Assembly: GCA_003049485.1 (NCBI GenBank)
Contig: PYST01000060.1
Coordinates: forward strand, 78,734 to 142,733
From: Ophioceras dolichostomum
Taxonomy: Eukaryota > Ascomycota > Sordariomycetes > Magnaporthales > Ophioceraceae
Length of the DNA: 64,000 nucleotides
Direction of reading: 5' to 3'
A program made the translations under genes and the position numbers. Positions 21,634-32,510 of the stretch are shown here, piece by piece. The notes beneath the pieces are model-generated. The model searched no databases and was not told the DNA's origin. It worked only from the letters and a program-made list of their open reading frames with translations. Within the stretch, counting starts at the first letter, position 1. Every line of letters begins with the position of its first letter.

Positions 21634-24408
21634 GATGTCCGGCTATGTCGTGATGTCGCTGTGGCCGGAGACCACGGACGTCGAGCGTCAAGCGTCAGAG
21701 CCGATGCAGGAATCTCTCGTTATGTAGGCATGGGACGTCGACAGATGCTAATGGCGCGCGCAGTAGGCAGGAGGTGATCGTTGGTATCCAGGCTGGCGAT
21801 GACGCGACGGCAATCACTGGGTGTAAAGCTTCAAGCCTGGCTACTGGCAGTGAAGACCGTTACGAGACCAACCCAAAATGAAAGGGCGAGAATATTTGAA
21901 CGAATCGCATTCAGGACCGCCTCAAAGCAAAACCGGGTTCGAATGGACAACAAAGAGCTATCGTTGTCGCGAGATGAATGACCGCATTTCTAGGCAGGAG
22001 TGAGCGGTGTCCCGCTAAAATCAATCCGCTAGCGGACGGTACATAAGGGTATGTGGGTACTGCCCTGCCACTGCAAGTTGAGCCGCCTTGATCACACTGT
22101 GCCAGTCATAATCAGAGATGTCAGTCGGCCTTTCACTGCCACGACGTCCGAGTAGAAGTTGAAGGGGAAAAAAAAAGACGAAAAAAACCCAGGCGGTCAC
22201 CAGATCGATCACCGTCGCGTCAAAACTCATCTCGCTATATTTTGTTTGCCTTCTCACCCCCTTGTTCGACCTCTTTTGCTGCTTTATTTGCCGAACGAAC
22301 GGTCTTCCGTGCCGGTGGGACCGTCGATGAAGTGGGTCCGGGTCCGGGCCGAGAAAGCAGAACCGACTTCGTGATCCTTGAACGTAATATGCCTCGCTGG
22401 TCGTTTCGACCGCAGTATTTTTGTGTGTACGGGCCGGAAATAGCCGCCGGGGGCATCGGAATCCTGGTGAGTTGCTGGATCGCACGAGTTAGGGCGGTGC
22501 AATACCCCCCCAGGCGGGAAAAGTGATCTGGGGAATGGCGGTTGCATTCTACATCGTTGAGTGTGGTCCCCTCAACTTACTGCGTCACTATGAAGGATCG
22601 TGAAAACCATCCGCCTGGCCTTGAAGGCCCTGAAGACCTCCGGGACGCGCACCTCGATGTCATCGCGGTGACCGCTTCTTTGGGGCTCCTCCATGCATGC
22701 CTCTGCATGTCATCCTCCCAAACATCTCTCGGCTACAGTCACTCTGGAATTGATGCAGAGCAGGGGCTTGTTCCGTGGGTGCGAGAAGCAAGACTGTCCT
22801 AGTACATCGGAACTCCTCGCTCAGGTCGAAAATCTCCTGCTCCGTGAGATATCACGCGGTCTTCTCGTCCCGGCGTTTGGGTCCCGAGAGAGATCATTAG
22901 GGGGAGAAGAACGCTTCGGGGTTGAGACATCTTCAGAGAGAGCTACACCGAGCGGGAGATGTCCCTGTTGGGGCTGGGGGCATGAGGACAGGTGAGGAGG
23001 CTCAAGTAGCTTGTCCGGTCTGCAAATGGAATGTCAAGCTGGTAGCTGCGGATTTCAGTTCGACGACTTGAGCGTTGACTGATGATGTTTTGGGGTCAGG
23101 GGGGAAAAAAGAGAAGAGGGGGAAGAATACGGGGGAGGAGAGGCCAGGTGACCGATGAGGCCCTTGACATATCTGCATTCCACCTGCGCATCCATCGGTA
23201 AATATTGATTTCACGACCAACGAGCCATATATGGTATTTGTATTGGTTGGAATAAATTATAAATTCCGGTCCTGGAAACGAGGATGGGGACATCTCGGCC
23301 TGGCTGACGGTGAATCCTGGTGGTGTTGACCAAGCGGCCCAGGCCGAACTGGCTGGGGAACTGTCCTACAGATATTTCGTACGCTGGGTCGATTGCCGTG
23401 GTTCAATTTGAGGTCTGTCGAACAGTTTCCAAAATTCATGTCGATTTTACCTCTGGTGATTGATTTCCCTTGTTATTCGCTTCCTCGCAACCAGTTCTTC
23501 TCAACCGGCGCGGTTTTAGTCAAGCGACGGGCATTTGTCTGTGCTAGGGAACTAACGCCAACAGTAACGAAATCTCAGGAGCCACGTTGCCACCTTATTT
23601 ATCAGAGACCTTCTGCGGCTCTCTTCTAGCCACATCTAAACTTTCGTCTGGTACTGGTCCCGACTCTTCAACAGCCTGTCCTCGATTTTGAGGTACGTAG
23701 GCGCTGGGGAAAGCTGAACTCGCTAGGTGCGGCAGTTACTGGTTTCCATGGTTAGGGTGACAGTGTTGCAGGTGCGCACGTGGTGAGGGAGGACACGACT
23801 TCGGAGCTTGCCTCAGCTTTGAGCTCTTCCTGGAGCTCCGTCAACCAGCCAATAAACCACACGCATCTGGGCCCACAACACGTTCCTCAAACGAAGAATA
23901 GGGCTGCAGCTGGAACAGGACTATTCCTACTCGTCTTTACCTTACATTTTATTCCCCAAAAGTATTTCCCAAGGTTTGTTCATCTGACTTCGAACCAGGA
24001 AGGCGGAGTGTTGAAAGCTTCCAGATTCTGGATTGAGGGAGTACCGTCTGGAAGGAGTTTCCCCGCTTTTTCCTGGCCAGCTCTGTCCACCTCAAAGGGA
24101 GCCGCATTCCTAGGCCAAGGCTGGTTGATTGCGATCTCGACCTTTGGCTCGTTCAACTAGGGCTCGGCCCCTCGCAGTCTCTACCGCCATCCATCTGTAC
24201 TGCTGCGGATCTGAAGGGCCTGACGTTGTATACGGTTCGAGGAGGTTAGCAAGTTCCACAAGTTGTCCTTCTGCTCTCCGGACCCTGACTTTGGCGTTGG
24301 TCTGACTGCCTTGAGGCACCTAGAGATGTCAATTTGAGCTTATAGGCTTTCATTGCAGCACTGGCCTCCAAGAAAGATCCTCACTTGGGCATCATCCATG
24401 CCTCAACA
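21634..24408. other. Divergent intergenic region, 2.8 kb
   Basis: Between the starts of tfg1 (minus) and the Cid1-type gene (plus). A frame at 22389-22466 running into a GTGAGT donor looks exon-like, but no matching downstream exon was found. No RNA gene or repeat was recognised. Confidence 0.5.
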
Positions 24409-27400
24409 ATGGATCGTCCTGAGCATAATGGCCGCGTCCTACTAGAGGACAAGCTGAGGGACATGCTGATCTCCAGCTCAGCGGGCGGTCCTGAAGGAGT
24501 CGCGACAAACGCCGACTTGGGAGCCATCGGAGAGACTGGGCCTTCCCAGTCGCCGAAGCCTCAGCCCAAAAAGCGACTGAATCAAGCCACGCGAAGGCAA
24601 ATGTCCGCGCAGCTTTCGATTCCTATCGACCCTCGCCCTGTCATGACTCTTCCCGGCCATCAGCCGCTCTACTCAAGCCCTCCCGTGCTCTCTCATCATC
24701 AAGGCCCGGGATATCATCACCAGCGGCCACATTCTGCCACGTTCCAGCCTTCCTACCAGCAGCAGAAATACCAACATCATGGCCAGATGTCGCACTCCGT
24801 GGCGAGAGGCGGTGGATTTGGCCATCCCAATCTACCTCCGCATCATATGGGCCATCATCATCAGTCTCGATCGTACAACGAGAACACGTTCCAGAGCGAC
24901 CACGGTAGCTGGCGCTCCCCGCCGAGCCAAACCCCTTTGGTCGACCCTGCCGCCTTCGGGAGAGCCAATGCGCTGCCCCCGCCCCACTTCAATGGTGCCC
25001 AGCCGCCTTCAGGCCCGGGCCTCGCTGGCCCATCTCCTTCTCCTGGAACGCCAGGGCGCCCAAACCTAGCCGGCCCGCAGGCTCACGGTCGTCAGCCTTT
25101 CGTCGTAAATCCCGAAGGACTTCAGGCTCAAGCTGCCTTACTCGGAGGTCTCTGCGACACCATCATTAAAGACGCCGAGATATCATATGACGAGATTCTC
25201 CGCAACGAACGGTTCCGGGTTGATATCGAGAGAATTTGCCAGACCGCCATCGCCATGCACGAGCTGCAGCACAACAACAACGTCAATTTCCACCCGGCCA
25301 GTGTCCAGCTTCGATGCTTCGGAAGTCTCTCGTCCGGATTCGCGACGAAAGCCTCCGACATGGATCTCGGTCTCCTCTCGCCACTCTCTCGACAGCTGCC
25401 GGACGACCCGAACTCACCTATTCCACGTCTCATCGAGAAGGCCTTTCTCGACGCCGGACTTGGGGCCAGGCTGCTCACTCGCACCCGTGTGCCCATCATC
25501 AAGCTATGCGAGCGCCCTCCCGAGAAGCTACGACAGGCTCTCCTGGAGACGCGAGCGAAGTGGGAAAGGGGAGAGGAGGAAGACCCGCACGAACATGACG
25601 GGGGCGAGGAAGGCACGTACAAGGACGACGAGGCCCCGCGGAGCCCCATCGCCGTGAACACCGGCCCTGTTGCCGTAAGCAGTGGTCCTGTCGCCGTCAA
25701 CAACGACACCGTACCCGTGGGAAGTGGCCCTGTCGCCGTGAGCAGCGGCACCGTCGAGGTTTCGAGAGATAATGGTGACCACGACTCGTCCATGCCGGTT
25801 GTCCCGGCCGTTGACTCAAAGGCATACAGGAAAAAGCTTGACTCTTTGAAGCAAGGAAGTGGGACGGATCTTTATGGCTACCACAACGCTGCGAAGAGAA
25901 TGCTGCAAAAGCTTGGCGGGAGGGAGATCAGACAGGGAAACTTCAGGGACCTCGACGACACGGTGCTTGGCATTGTGACGGATGTATCACGAGCTTTCGT
26001 CCGAGGCCTGGTCGATGACGAGCTGCGACGCCGGCTCGCCCAGACGAGATCCGCGTCATTCCTGGCTGTGCCGCCGTATCCGTCGGTGCGATCTCTCCTA
26101 GGTGTTTACTGGCAGGCCGAGGGAGAAAGCCTGGCCATTGCGTGGGAGAGGCGTCAAGTGCGCGAGAAAGATGCGCGCGTGGAGGCTGATGCCAGGGCCA
26201 AGTTCGCCGCCTGGGCAGAGCTCCAGGACCGTCCGTCTTACGGGTTAGACCCGGCGGGATTTGCCCGGGAGCTGCAACTCGCCGCGGAGGGCTTGAGGCG
26301 ATACCCATCTGTCATGCTGTCCATGCTGAAGCAGGCCCAACACGAGTCGCCCAGCGACTACCACGCCAGGGCAGCAAGACTGATACTGGACCTCGGCATC
26401 CAAGTCAACGCCGCTGGCAGTGCCTCGGAGCCCGTCCGGGCGGCCATTCGACATTACGTGATGGGCATTTGGGGCCAAGAGGTCCGCGCCCAGGTGACGG
26501 GTTTCATGGAATTCACCGGTAGCGACACACTCAGAGCCGTGGCCCGCCGGCACAAAAGCCTCCAGCTGGCGCGTGACTTTGAGAAGGTGCTTGAGAAAGA
26601 CCGCGGCGTCTACGACGTGGAGGACCGCAAACTGATCAGACAATACATCGTCGTGTTACGCCGGCCCATGAAGCCGTCGGTCCCGCCGCATTATCACTTC
26701 GACTTCGTGGTGCCAATTCTCCCGGAGGACGTTCCCATGCTCAGTCAAATCAAGACGCTACCGGACCCGGCCAAGACGTCGGCGAACCAACCTCGCGACC
26801 CGTATCGAGATCGGCTCGAGTTCCCGAAGACGGGGGCCGGCGTGCAGTGCGACATCAACTTCTCCGCGCACCTGGCGCTGCAGAACACGCTGCTTTTGCG
26901 CTGCTACTCGCACACAGACCCTCGTGTACGGCCGCTGGTGCTCTTCGTCAAGCACTGGGCTAAGGTCCGGGGCATCAACACGCCGTACCGAGGCACGCTG
27001 AGCAGCTACGGCTACGTGCTCATGATGCTGCACTTCCTGGTCAACATCGCCACGCCGTTCGTCTGCCCGAACCTGCAGCAGCTCGCCCCTCCCCTACCGC
27101 CGGAGCAGCTCGCGAGGATGTCGCGCGAGGAGATCGAGGCGACGGTCGAGTGCCGCGGCAAGGACGTGAGGTTCTGGCGCGACGAGGACGAGATCAAGAG
27201 CCTGGCGGCCGCGAACGACCTGAACCAGAACCGGGACTCGATCGGCCATCTCCTGCGCTGCTTCTTCGAGTACTATGCCCATCACGGCCAGATGAGCACC
27301 CTTCCCTGCCGTGGCTTCGACTGGGGCCGTGATGCTCTGAGCCTCCGCACCCCCGGAGGTCTCCGGACGAAGCAATCGAAGGGCTGGACGAGCGCCAAGA

Positions 27401-27777
27401 CGGTCCACGAGGTCCAGAAGCAGCGAGTTAACCCTCAACAACAGCCCCAGCAGCAACAACAGCAGCCCAACAACGGCCCTGGAGGCGAGGTCGTCAAGGA
27501 GATCCGCCACCGATATCTGTTCGCCATCGAGGACCCGTTCGAGCTGGAGCACAACGTGGCGCGCACGGTGACACACAACGGCATCGTCTCGATCCGGGAC
27601 GAGTTCCGCCGCGCGTGGAGCATCATCAAGGAGGCGGGCAAGGCGTTGCCGAAGGACGGCGGCGGCGGCGGCGACGACCCGGAACTGCTGCGGGACGTGG
27701 CGACGGAGCAGGAGAACGAGAAGAGCCCGCTGGCGGACCTCATGTCGGAGATCCACGGCCGTGGACTAGCGTTTTAA
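24409..27777 (+). CDS. Cid1-type poly(A)/poly(U) polymerase with long insert
   Basis: Non-canonical RNA nucleotidyltransferase of the Cid1/Trf (PAP/25A-associated) family; such enzymes add A, U or C tails to RNA and trigger decay. Single exon, 1122 residues. The first 200 residues are Pro/His/Gln-rich and probably disordered. The catalytic motif GSLSSGFATKASDMDLGLL lies at about 303-321, with the metal-binding Asp pair near 317-319. The third Asp is in QCDINFS near 813, followed by RPLVLFVKHWAKVRGINTPYRGTLSSYGYVLMMLHFLV in outline and by the PAP-associated part (SIGHLLRCFFEYYAHHG, about 943-960). A poly-Gln run precedes the end domain (YLFAIEDPFELEHNVARTV). The gap between the second and third Asp is about 490 residues instead of under 100. 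The start is the first ATG; a TTG eight codons earlier was ignored. The exact tail base (A, U or C) cannot be told. Confidence 0.9.
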   Translation: MDRPEHNGRVLLEDKLRDMLISSSAGGPEGVATNADLGAIGETGPSQSPKPQPKKRLNQATRRQMSAQLSIPIDPRPVMTLPGHQPLYSSPPVLSHHQGPGYHHQRPHSATFQPSYQQQKYQHHGQMSHSVARGGGFGHPNLPPHHMGHHHQSRSYNENTFQSDHGSWRSPPSQTPLVDPAAFGRANALPPPHFNGAQPPSGPGLAGPSPSPGTPGRPNLAGPQAHGRQPFVVNPEGLQAQAALLGGLCDTIIKDAEISYDEILRNERFRVDIERICQTAIAMHELQHNNNVNFHPASVQLRCFGSLSSGFATKASDMDLGLLSPLSRQLPDDPNSPIPRLIEKAFLDAGLGARLLTRTRVPIIKLCERPPEKLRQALLETRAKWERGEEEDPHEHDGGEEGTYKDDEAPRSPIAVNTGPVAVSSGPVAVNNDTVPVGSGPVAVSSGTVEVSRDNGDHDSSMPVVPAVDSKAYRKKLDSLKQGSGTDLYGYHNAAKRMLQKLGGREIRQGNFRDLDDTVLGIVTDVSRAFVRGLVDDELRRRLAQTRSASFLAVPPYPSVRSLLGVYWQAEGESLAIAWERRQVREKDARVEADARAKFAAWAELQDRPSYGLDPAGFARELQLAAEGLRRYPSVMLSMLKQAQHESPSDYHARAARLILDLGIQVNAAGSASEPVRAAIRHYVMGIWGQEVRAQVTGFMEFTGSDTLRAVARRHKSLQLARDFEKVLEKDRGVYDVEDRKLIRQYIVVLRRPMKPSVPPHYHFDFVVPILPEDVPMLSQIKTLPDPAKTSANQPRDPYRDRLEFPKTGAGVQCDINFSAHLALQNTLLLRCYSHTDPRVRPLVLFVKHWAKVRGINTPYRGTLSSYGYVLMMLHFLVNIATPFVCPNLQQLAPPLPPEQLARMSREEIEATVECRGKDVRFWRDEDEIKSLAAANDLNQNRDSIGHLLRCFFEYYAHHGQMSTLPCRGFDWGRDALSLRTPGGLRTKQSKGWTSAKTVHEVQKQRVNPQQQPQQQQQQPNNGPGGEVVKEIRHRYLFAIEDPFELEHNVARTVTHNGIVSIRDEFRRAWSIIKEAGKALPKDGGGGGDDPELLRDVATEQENEKSPLADLMSEIHGRGLAF
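25651..25767 (+). repeat. 21-nt coding minisatellite in the Cid1-type gene
   Basis: About five and a half degenerate copies of a 21-nt unit encoding a seven-residue period of the form GPVAVSS/GPVAVNN/DTVPVGS. It lies in the acidic stretch of the central insertion and keeps the reading frame. Confidence 0.85.
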
Positions 27778-29076
27778 GAAGGACGGATCCGGGTCGGAAG
27801 TGGTAAGGGGCACCTGCACCTGGTGGACACGATCCCACACTCGCCTCATACCTACATTACGGATCGATTCGAGATGACCTCGCAAGTGCGTGGCTTTCCA
27901 GATTTATTTCCGAGAATCAGGGGTACGGACTAAGGAACCCCATCTTACCCATCTTGCGTTCTATTTTTTTACCTCGCCTGTTTGTGAGCCGTTTATAAGC
28001 AAAGCCAAAACCATGGTGTTCGATTTCCAGTCCATCAATGATGCTCCCACAATCTTCACTTTCAACTTCATCTCTTCACCTGATCTTCCTTTTCAGAAGA
28101 ATACCCCTACAAGAACGCGGTGTCTCTGTTTTCCTCCCGGCATGTATTATTAGGCATTGCGGCCTGCATTGTTGCTTGTTGTTTCTTTCGCGTGCTTTCT
28201 CGTTTGCAGCGGCTGGGAACGGACGGCTGTGGGAGCCGGAGCCATGCGATTGCCCATAACGCACCTCTCTCTATGGATGATGGACAGATTTCGAGGAAGG
28301 AGAATTTGGTTGGCACTTGGGTGTGTGGGCTTAATGAGGTTGGTCGGTCGGGCGAATGGATGAACGAAGGGCAACGAACGGGACGGGACGGTGGTGCGAG
28401 GTGTTTGGCTCAGCGCGTTTATGAAGTCGGAATCACACGGATGGCGTTTGTGTGTAGCTAGGTAATGACACTTTGCGTTGCTTTTACGAAGCCTCATTGC
28501 GGCCTCTATTGTATTGTGAAAGTGAAAGTGGCCTTGGGATGACTTCCTCGAGTGCCTTCATCGCCTTCTTCTGTGTCCCTTCAACGATCTACGACGACCT
28601 CAACTGTCTAACAAGGTATTTGCAGGCTTTGCTACTCTGCAAGACGTCTCAATCGTACCCCAAGCCGCCTTTCTCATCCTCTTCCTCGTCGATATTGATG
28701 CTTCACTCTGTTTACGCGAATCAAACCCATCTCGGGCTCTCTTCGGCATGCGATAGCGCAATATTCGACTCGAGCCTGGATAGGCCTCTCACCCATTTGC
28801 CTCATTAGAGCAACCAGATCCGATCCGCCTACCTGATCGTTTGAACAAACATCATTCAGCACGAGTGTGTACGAAACCCATAACGATCTCATACTGGACG
28901 GGCCTGAACGAAAGGCCCTCCAACTTAGAATATCAAACAAGACCTGGATCTATCTCATTGTAAGCGCAGGCGTGTATCTCTTCGGGATTTCATCTAACTA
29001 CGTAGTTGAGCGAGCCCTAACCAACCCATCCAGCCTCTCCGTATCGAAGTAAAGGCTTCGTGGCACGCACAGCACA
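27778..29076. other. Intergenic, 1.3 kb
   Basis: Holds the 3' end of the Cid1-type gene and the upstream region of the OTU-like locus. Only short frames of random composition are present. Nothing else was recognised. Confidence 0.55.
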
Positions 29077-31423
29077 ATGTCATCACATACTGCTGCGGAC
29101 TCCCCGCCTCCGGCCCCGGCTTCGATGGCCCAGGACGTCACAGGACAAGGCGACGCCATCAGCCAGGAGAGCAACAAGGGCCCGAGCACTCCTGTCCAGA
29201 ACTGTGGAAGAGCCACACCTGCCGTGACCCGCGGCAGTCTAGGAATGATGTCTCTCCTCGGCCTCCCTGCCCCGCCGACGGAAGAACCGCTACCCGGGAG
29301 TGTCGTCGACCGCCAAACCGAGCTGTGTTGGTGCGGCAAACCAGGCAGCTTGTTCTACTTCCATCCCATCTCCCAGGGGAAGAGCAATGGCGGCATAGAG
29401 GAGGCTCTCCGAGTCTTCTATCACCCACGAGCATTCTACTCCTGGTACATCACATCGAAGCTGAGCGAGGCAAATGGAAAGTGGATGGAGGACGAGAACG
29501 GAGAGGCGTTTTACCCTTCTTCAGCGCGCAAAGGCCTCAGAGTCCACCAAGATGGCGCCGGACGCAGGTACTACTTCCACAACACCGTTCAGGGGTCGGG
29601 AAGGAAGCGGTCAGTGGCGGACTCCGACGTCGATGAGGAGTCCTCGGCTCCAAAGAGGCAGAGAACACCCTCGCCGGCCTGCGAGGCCGAGATGATGCGC
29701 AAGGCATTCTATCGAGAGCTCGAAGCCATAAGACTGGATCGGCCCCTCTTCGAGGGAGAGGTCGAAGAGGCCACGGGCGAGCCACACGTCGAGCGCAAGC
29801 CCTCCGAAACGCAGACTGCACCGACAGCGCCGGTAGACGTTGTGGACCCGGACAGCGACGAGGACGGTGTCGAGGTAGTAGCCACACCGCTCACAGACGA
29901 GACGACGCACAAGACGATCCAAGAGACGGTCTCAGCGACGATACCAGAGAATTCATGCATCCCAGAGACACAGCATACCTCGTTTCAGCGCGCCGGCCAC
30001 ATTCAGGAGAAGGAGAGGGAGCCGGTGCCAATGGCCCTGAGCACACCTATCTTCAGCAATGATGACGAGGCCCAGGATGCCCCTGCAGAGCCACACCACC
30101 AGCCAGCCTGGGACGGAGAGCAGCAGAAATCGCCTGCTGAGAGCACCGTCTTCGTGGCAGGAGGTACCTCAGCAGAAGATGCCGTGTCAATAAATACCAC
30201 CTCCGAGCCCACTTCTAGTAGCAAGGGCCACATCGGCAGTACAGACGGCGCCAACGACACTAGAGACCCTGATGCCCCCGCCCCTGAGCTGAGAGACGCG
30301 CCCGCCTTTTACGGCGTCAGCGCCAGCGACCACTTCTCGATCCGTTTCCAAGACACGACCCAGGACGCAGGCGTGATCCCAGGCACCCTCACCGCCGACG
30401 GCCGCCTCCCAACCCGCCTCCTGATGGACAAGCTCCGCGCCGAGGCCGGCCTCACCCCCGACAACCCCCTGAGGAGTAGCGGCAACAACGCGGCGCAGAA
30501 GCCCTCTCCCCCGCCACTCGACCAGGACGTCCTCTCCGCGATCCGGACCAACTGGGGACCCCAGGCCGACGGCCAGCTCCTCAAGGGCTTCCCCCTCGTC
30601 GAGGACGCCTTCTTCGTCGCGGGCAACCGCCACGACGACGGCGGCAACTGCTACAGGAACGCGCTCGCGATGCTCCTCTACGACCGCACCCCCCCCTCCC
30701 TCGGCGCGCGCGTCAAGCAGGAGCACCTCGCCTTCGTGTCCTCCGTGCTCTCCCGCCGGTCCCACCCGCGCTTCGCGCTCTACACCCGGCTTAACTCCCG
30801 GTTCTTCAGCACGGCCAGCCCGGCCGTCTTCCGGGGCCACGACCGGTCGCACAGGTTCGTCGCGAACCTGTGGCAGCTGCTGCACCTGCCGTCCGCGTGG
30901 ACACCAACGTGGATGACGCAGGTCACGGCGGACCTGTAGGTCTGTTCGTGGTGCTGTACACGATCGACAAGAAGAAGGAGAGGCCTCGTGATGGTCAGGA
31001 CGACGACGACGACGACGACGACCGGACAGAAGCAGCAGTGGTGTCGGAGACCACGTTCAGGGGCAGCTACAACGCGCGCCACGCGTTCCTCGCCTCGCCC
31101 ATGGCGCCGAACGAGTTCGACCCGGCCGAGTTCCGGTGCCCGCGGCCGTCGAGGCGCTTACGGCGCGGTACAAGCACGGGGACGTGGAGCGGTGGGGCGA
31201 CGCGGCCACGCGCCACGGCTGGCGGTGCGACGGAGGCGGCCGTGTCCCTCCGGCGCTATTCGTCGACCACCACCATCACCGGAGCGTCGGGAAGAAAAAG
31301 AACAGGTTGAGGCTGACGTTGGAGGTAGCCGACGAAGGGCGGAAGGGTTCAGAGCAGGGAGTGAGGAAATTAGATGTTGGGGGATGGCAGGTCAAGGTAT
31401 CTGGTTCATCAATGTCACAGTAG
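29077..31423 (+). pseudogene. OTU-like cysteine protease gene, apparently frameshifted
   Basis: The main frame 29077-30939 encodes 620 residues. The N-terminal part has aromatic blocks (LFYFHPIS, FYHPRAFYSWYITSKL, DGAGRRYYFHNTVQG) loosely like WW-type repeats. A long acidic Ser/Thr/Pro linker follows. The C-terminal part resembles an OTU deubiquitinase start: the DDGGNCYRNALAMLLY block carries candidate Asp and Cys of the active site. Coding character does not stop at the 30939 stop: it continues in the -1 frame from about 30880 (VRVDTNVDDAGHGGPVGLF, then NARHAFLASPMAPNEFDPAEF) and shifts -1 again near 31136 (AAVEALTARYKHGDVERWG) to a stop at 31423. No GT..AG introns explain the shifts. The usual OTU His segment before PMAPNEF also seems absent. 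A (GAC)8 run at 30999-31022 lies between. Either a decaying gene, two sequencing errors, or a shorter functional gene ending at 30939. Confidence 0.6.
30999..31022 (+). repeat. (GAC)8 trinucleotide run
   Basis: Eight perfect GAC units, encoding an Asp tract in the middle frame of the OTU-like locus. A slippage-prone site in the damaged part of the gene. Confidence 0.9.
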
Positions 31424-32510
31424 GCGGTATGTTGGGTTCGAGCACAGAGAGATACGGTCGTCATTGAGGATCGAGCTACCGCCACTGATTACGCTAGGAG
31501 ACTGTAGCTATAAAGATACAACATTCCTTGTTCTCCACGTTCAGAAAGGAGGGACATCATCACCATGAAGTAAAATGTTCGAAGGTTCTCTTGCCAACTG
31601 CCCCCCTTTGAAGCCGCCTCCTCCCTTACGGGAAGAGGAGACTTGAACCATAAAAGTAGTTCTAGACAGCAAGCCTTCTATAATCGACGGACAAGGACGG
31701 GGATTGGACCCGAAATCATCTCTTTGATCTTCCAGCGCTCCGTTAGGGACTCATTCTGGGGAATGAATAGAAGCCCCTGCCGTCCTAAAGACGGCATCGC
31801 TGGTGTGTTTTTGGTCATATTTTCCTCCCTCCCCTCTAATGAGGACACAGAGGAGGAGAGAAGATGGAGGAGGAAGAGGATGTCACGATGATCCATCGCC
31901 CCAAGGAGAGTGTGGGAAGGCAAGGGACGGAACATGGGAAAAAGAGGTGAATGATGGATTCTATTTGGAGGATCAAAGGCAATGAACACTGTCTAGATCA
32001 AACCCGATGGGGGCACGGGGGTATTTTTTCTTTGCTTTTTCTTCCTGTACTCCAGGGCGGTGGAAATAGGAAACCGGGGGGAGGAGAAATAAGGGGGAAA
32101 GTGAAGAGAGGAGAGGGTGAAAAGGAAAGAAAGGAAAAGCAAAGACCGTGCAAATTCCCTACCGCCAAACCAGACGCCGGGCTAAGAATGATCCCACACA
32201 ATGCCTGTTTCGTTGTTGCCTTCAGCCCACATGACGGCCTGCTGCTAAGGTGAATGATTCATAAACAGAATAACGTCGTCGATCGAATAATATATGCCGC
32301 CTTTCCATACAGAGCTCTCTGCTCAGTACCCCGACCCGCGACCTAGCACTCCTCTTGACGAAAGGTGCGTAAGGAGCTGAGATCGATGGTGCTGGGTAGA
32401 GAGGCAGAGTGGAATGCGCAGGAGCAAATCGAAGTAAAAATGGAGGGGGATCGAAATGAATAAAAGATAATAATACCAAAAATGAAGAAAGCAGCAAAGA
32501 GCACAGCACA
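31424..32510. other. Convergent intergenic region
   Basis: About 1.1 kb between the OTU-like locus and the 3' end of the PRPP synthetase gene. Purine-rich and pyrimidine-rich stretches are seen, but no gene or structured RNA. Confidence 0.55.

Noticed and set aside
21935..21950. GGTTCGAAT considered as a tRNA T-arm
   Set aside because: No matching acceptor, D or anticodon arms around it.
22389..22466. Exon-like frame ending in a GTGAGT donor upstream of the Cid1-type gene
   Set aside because: No downstream exon with matching frame and no recognised family.
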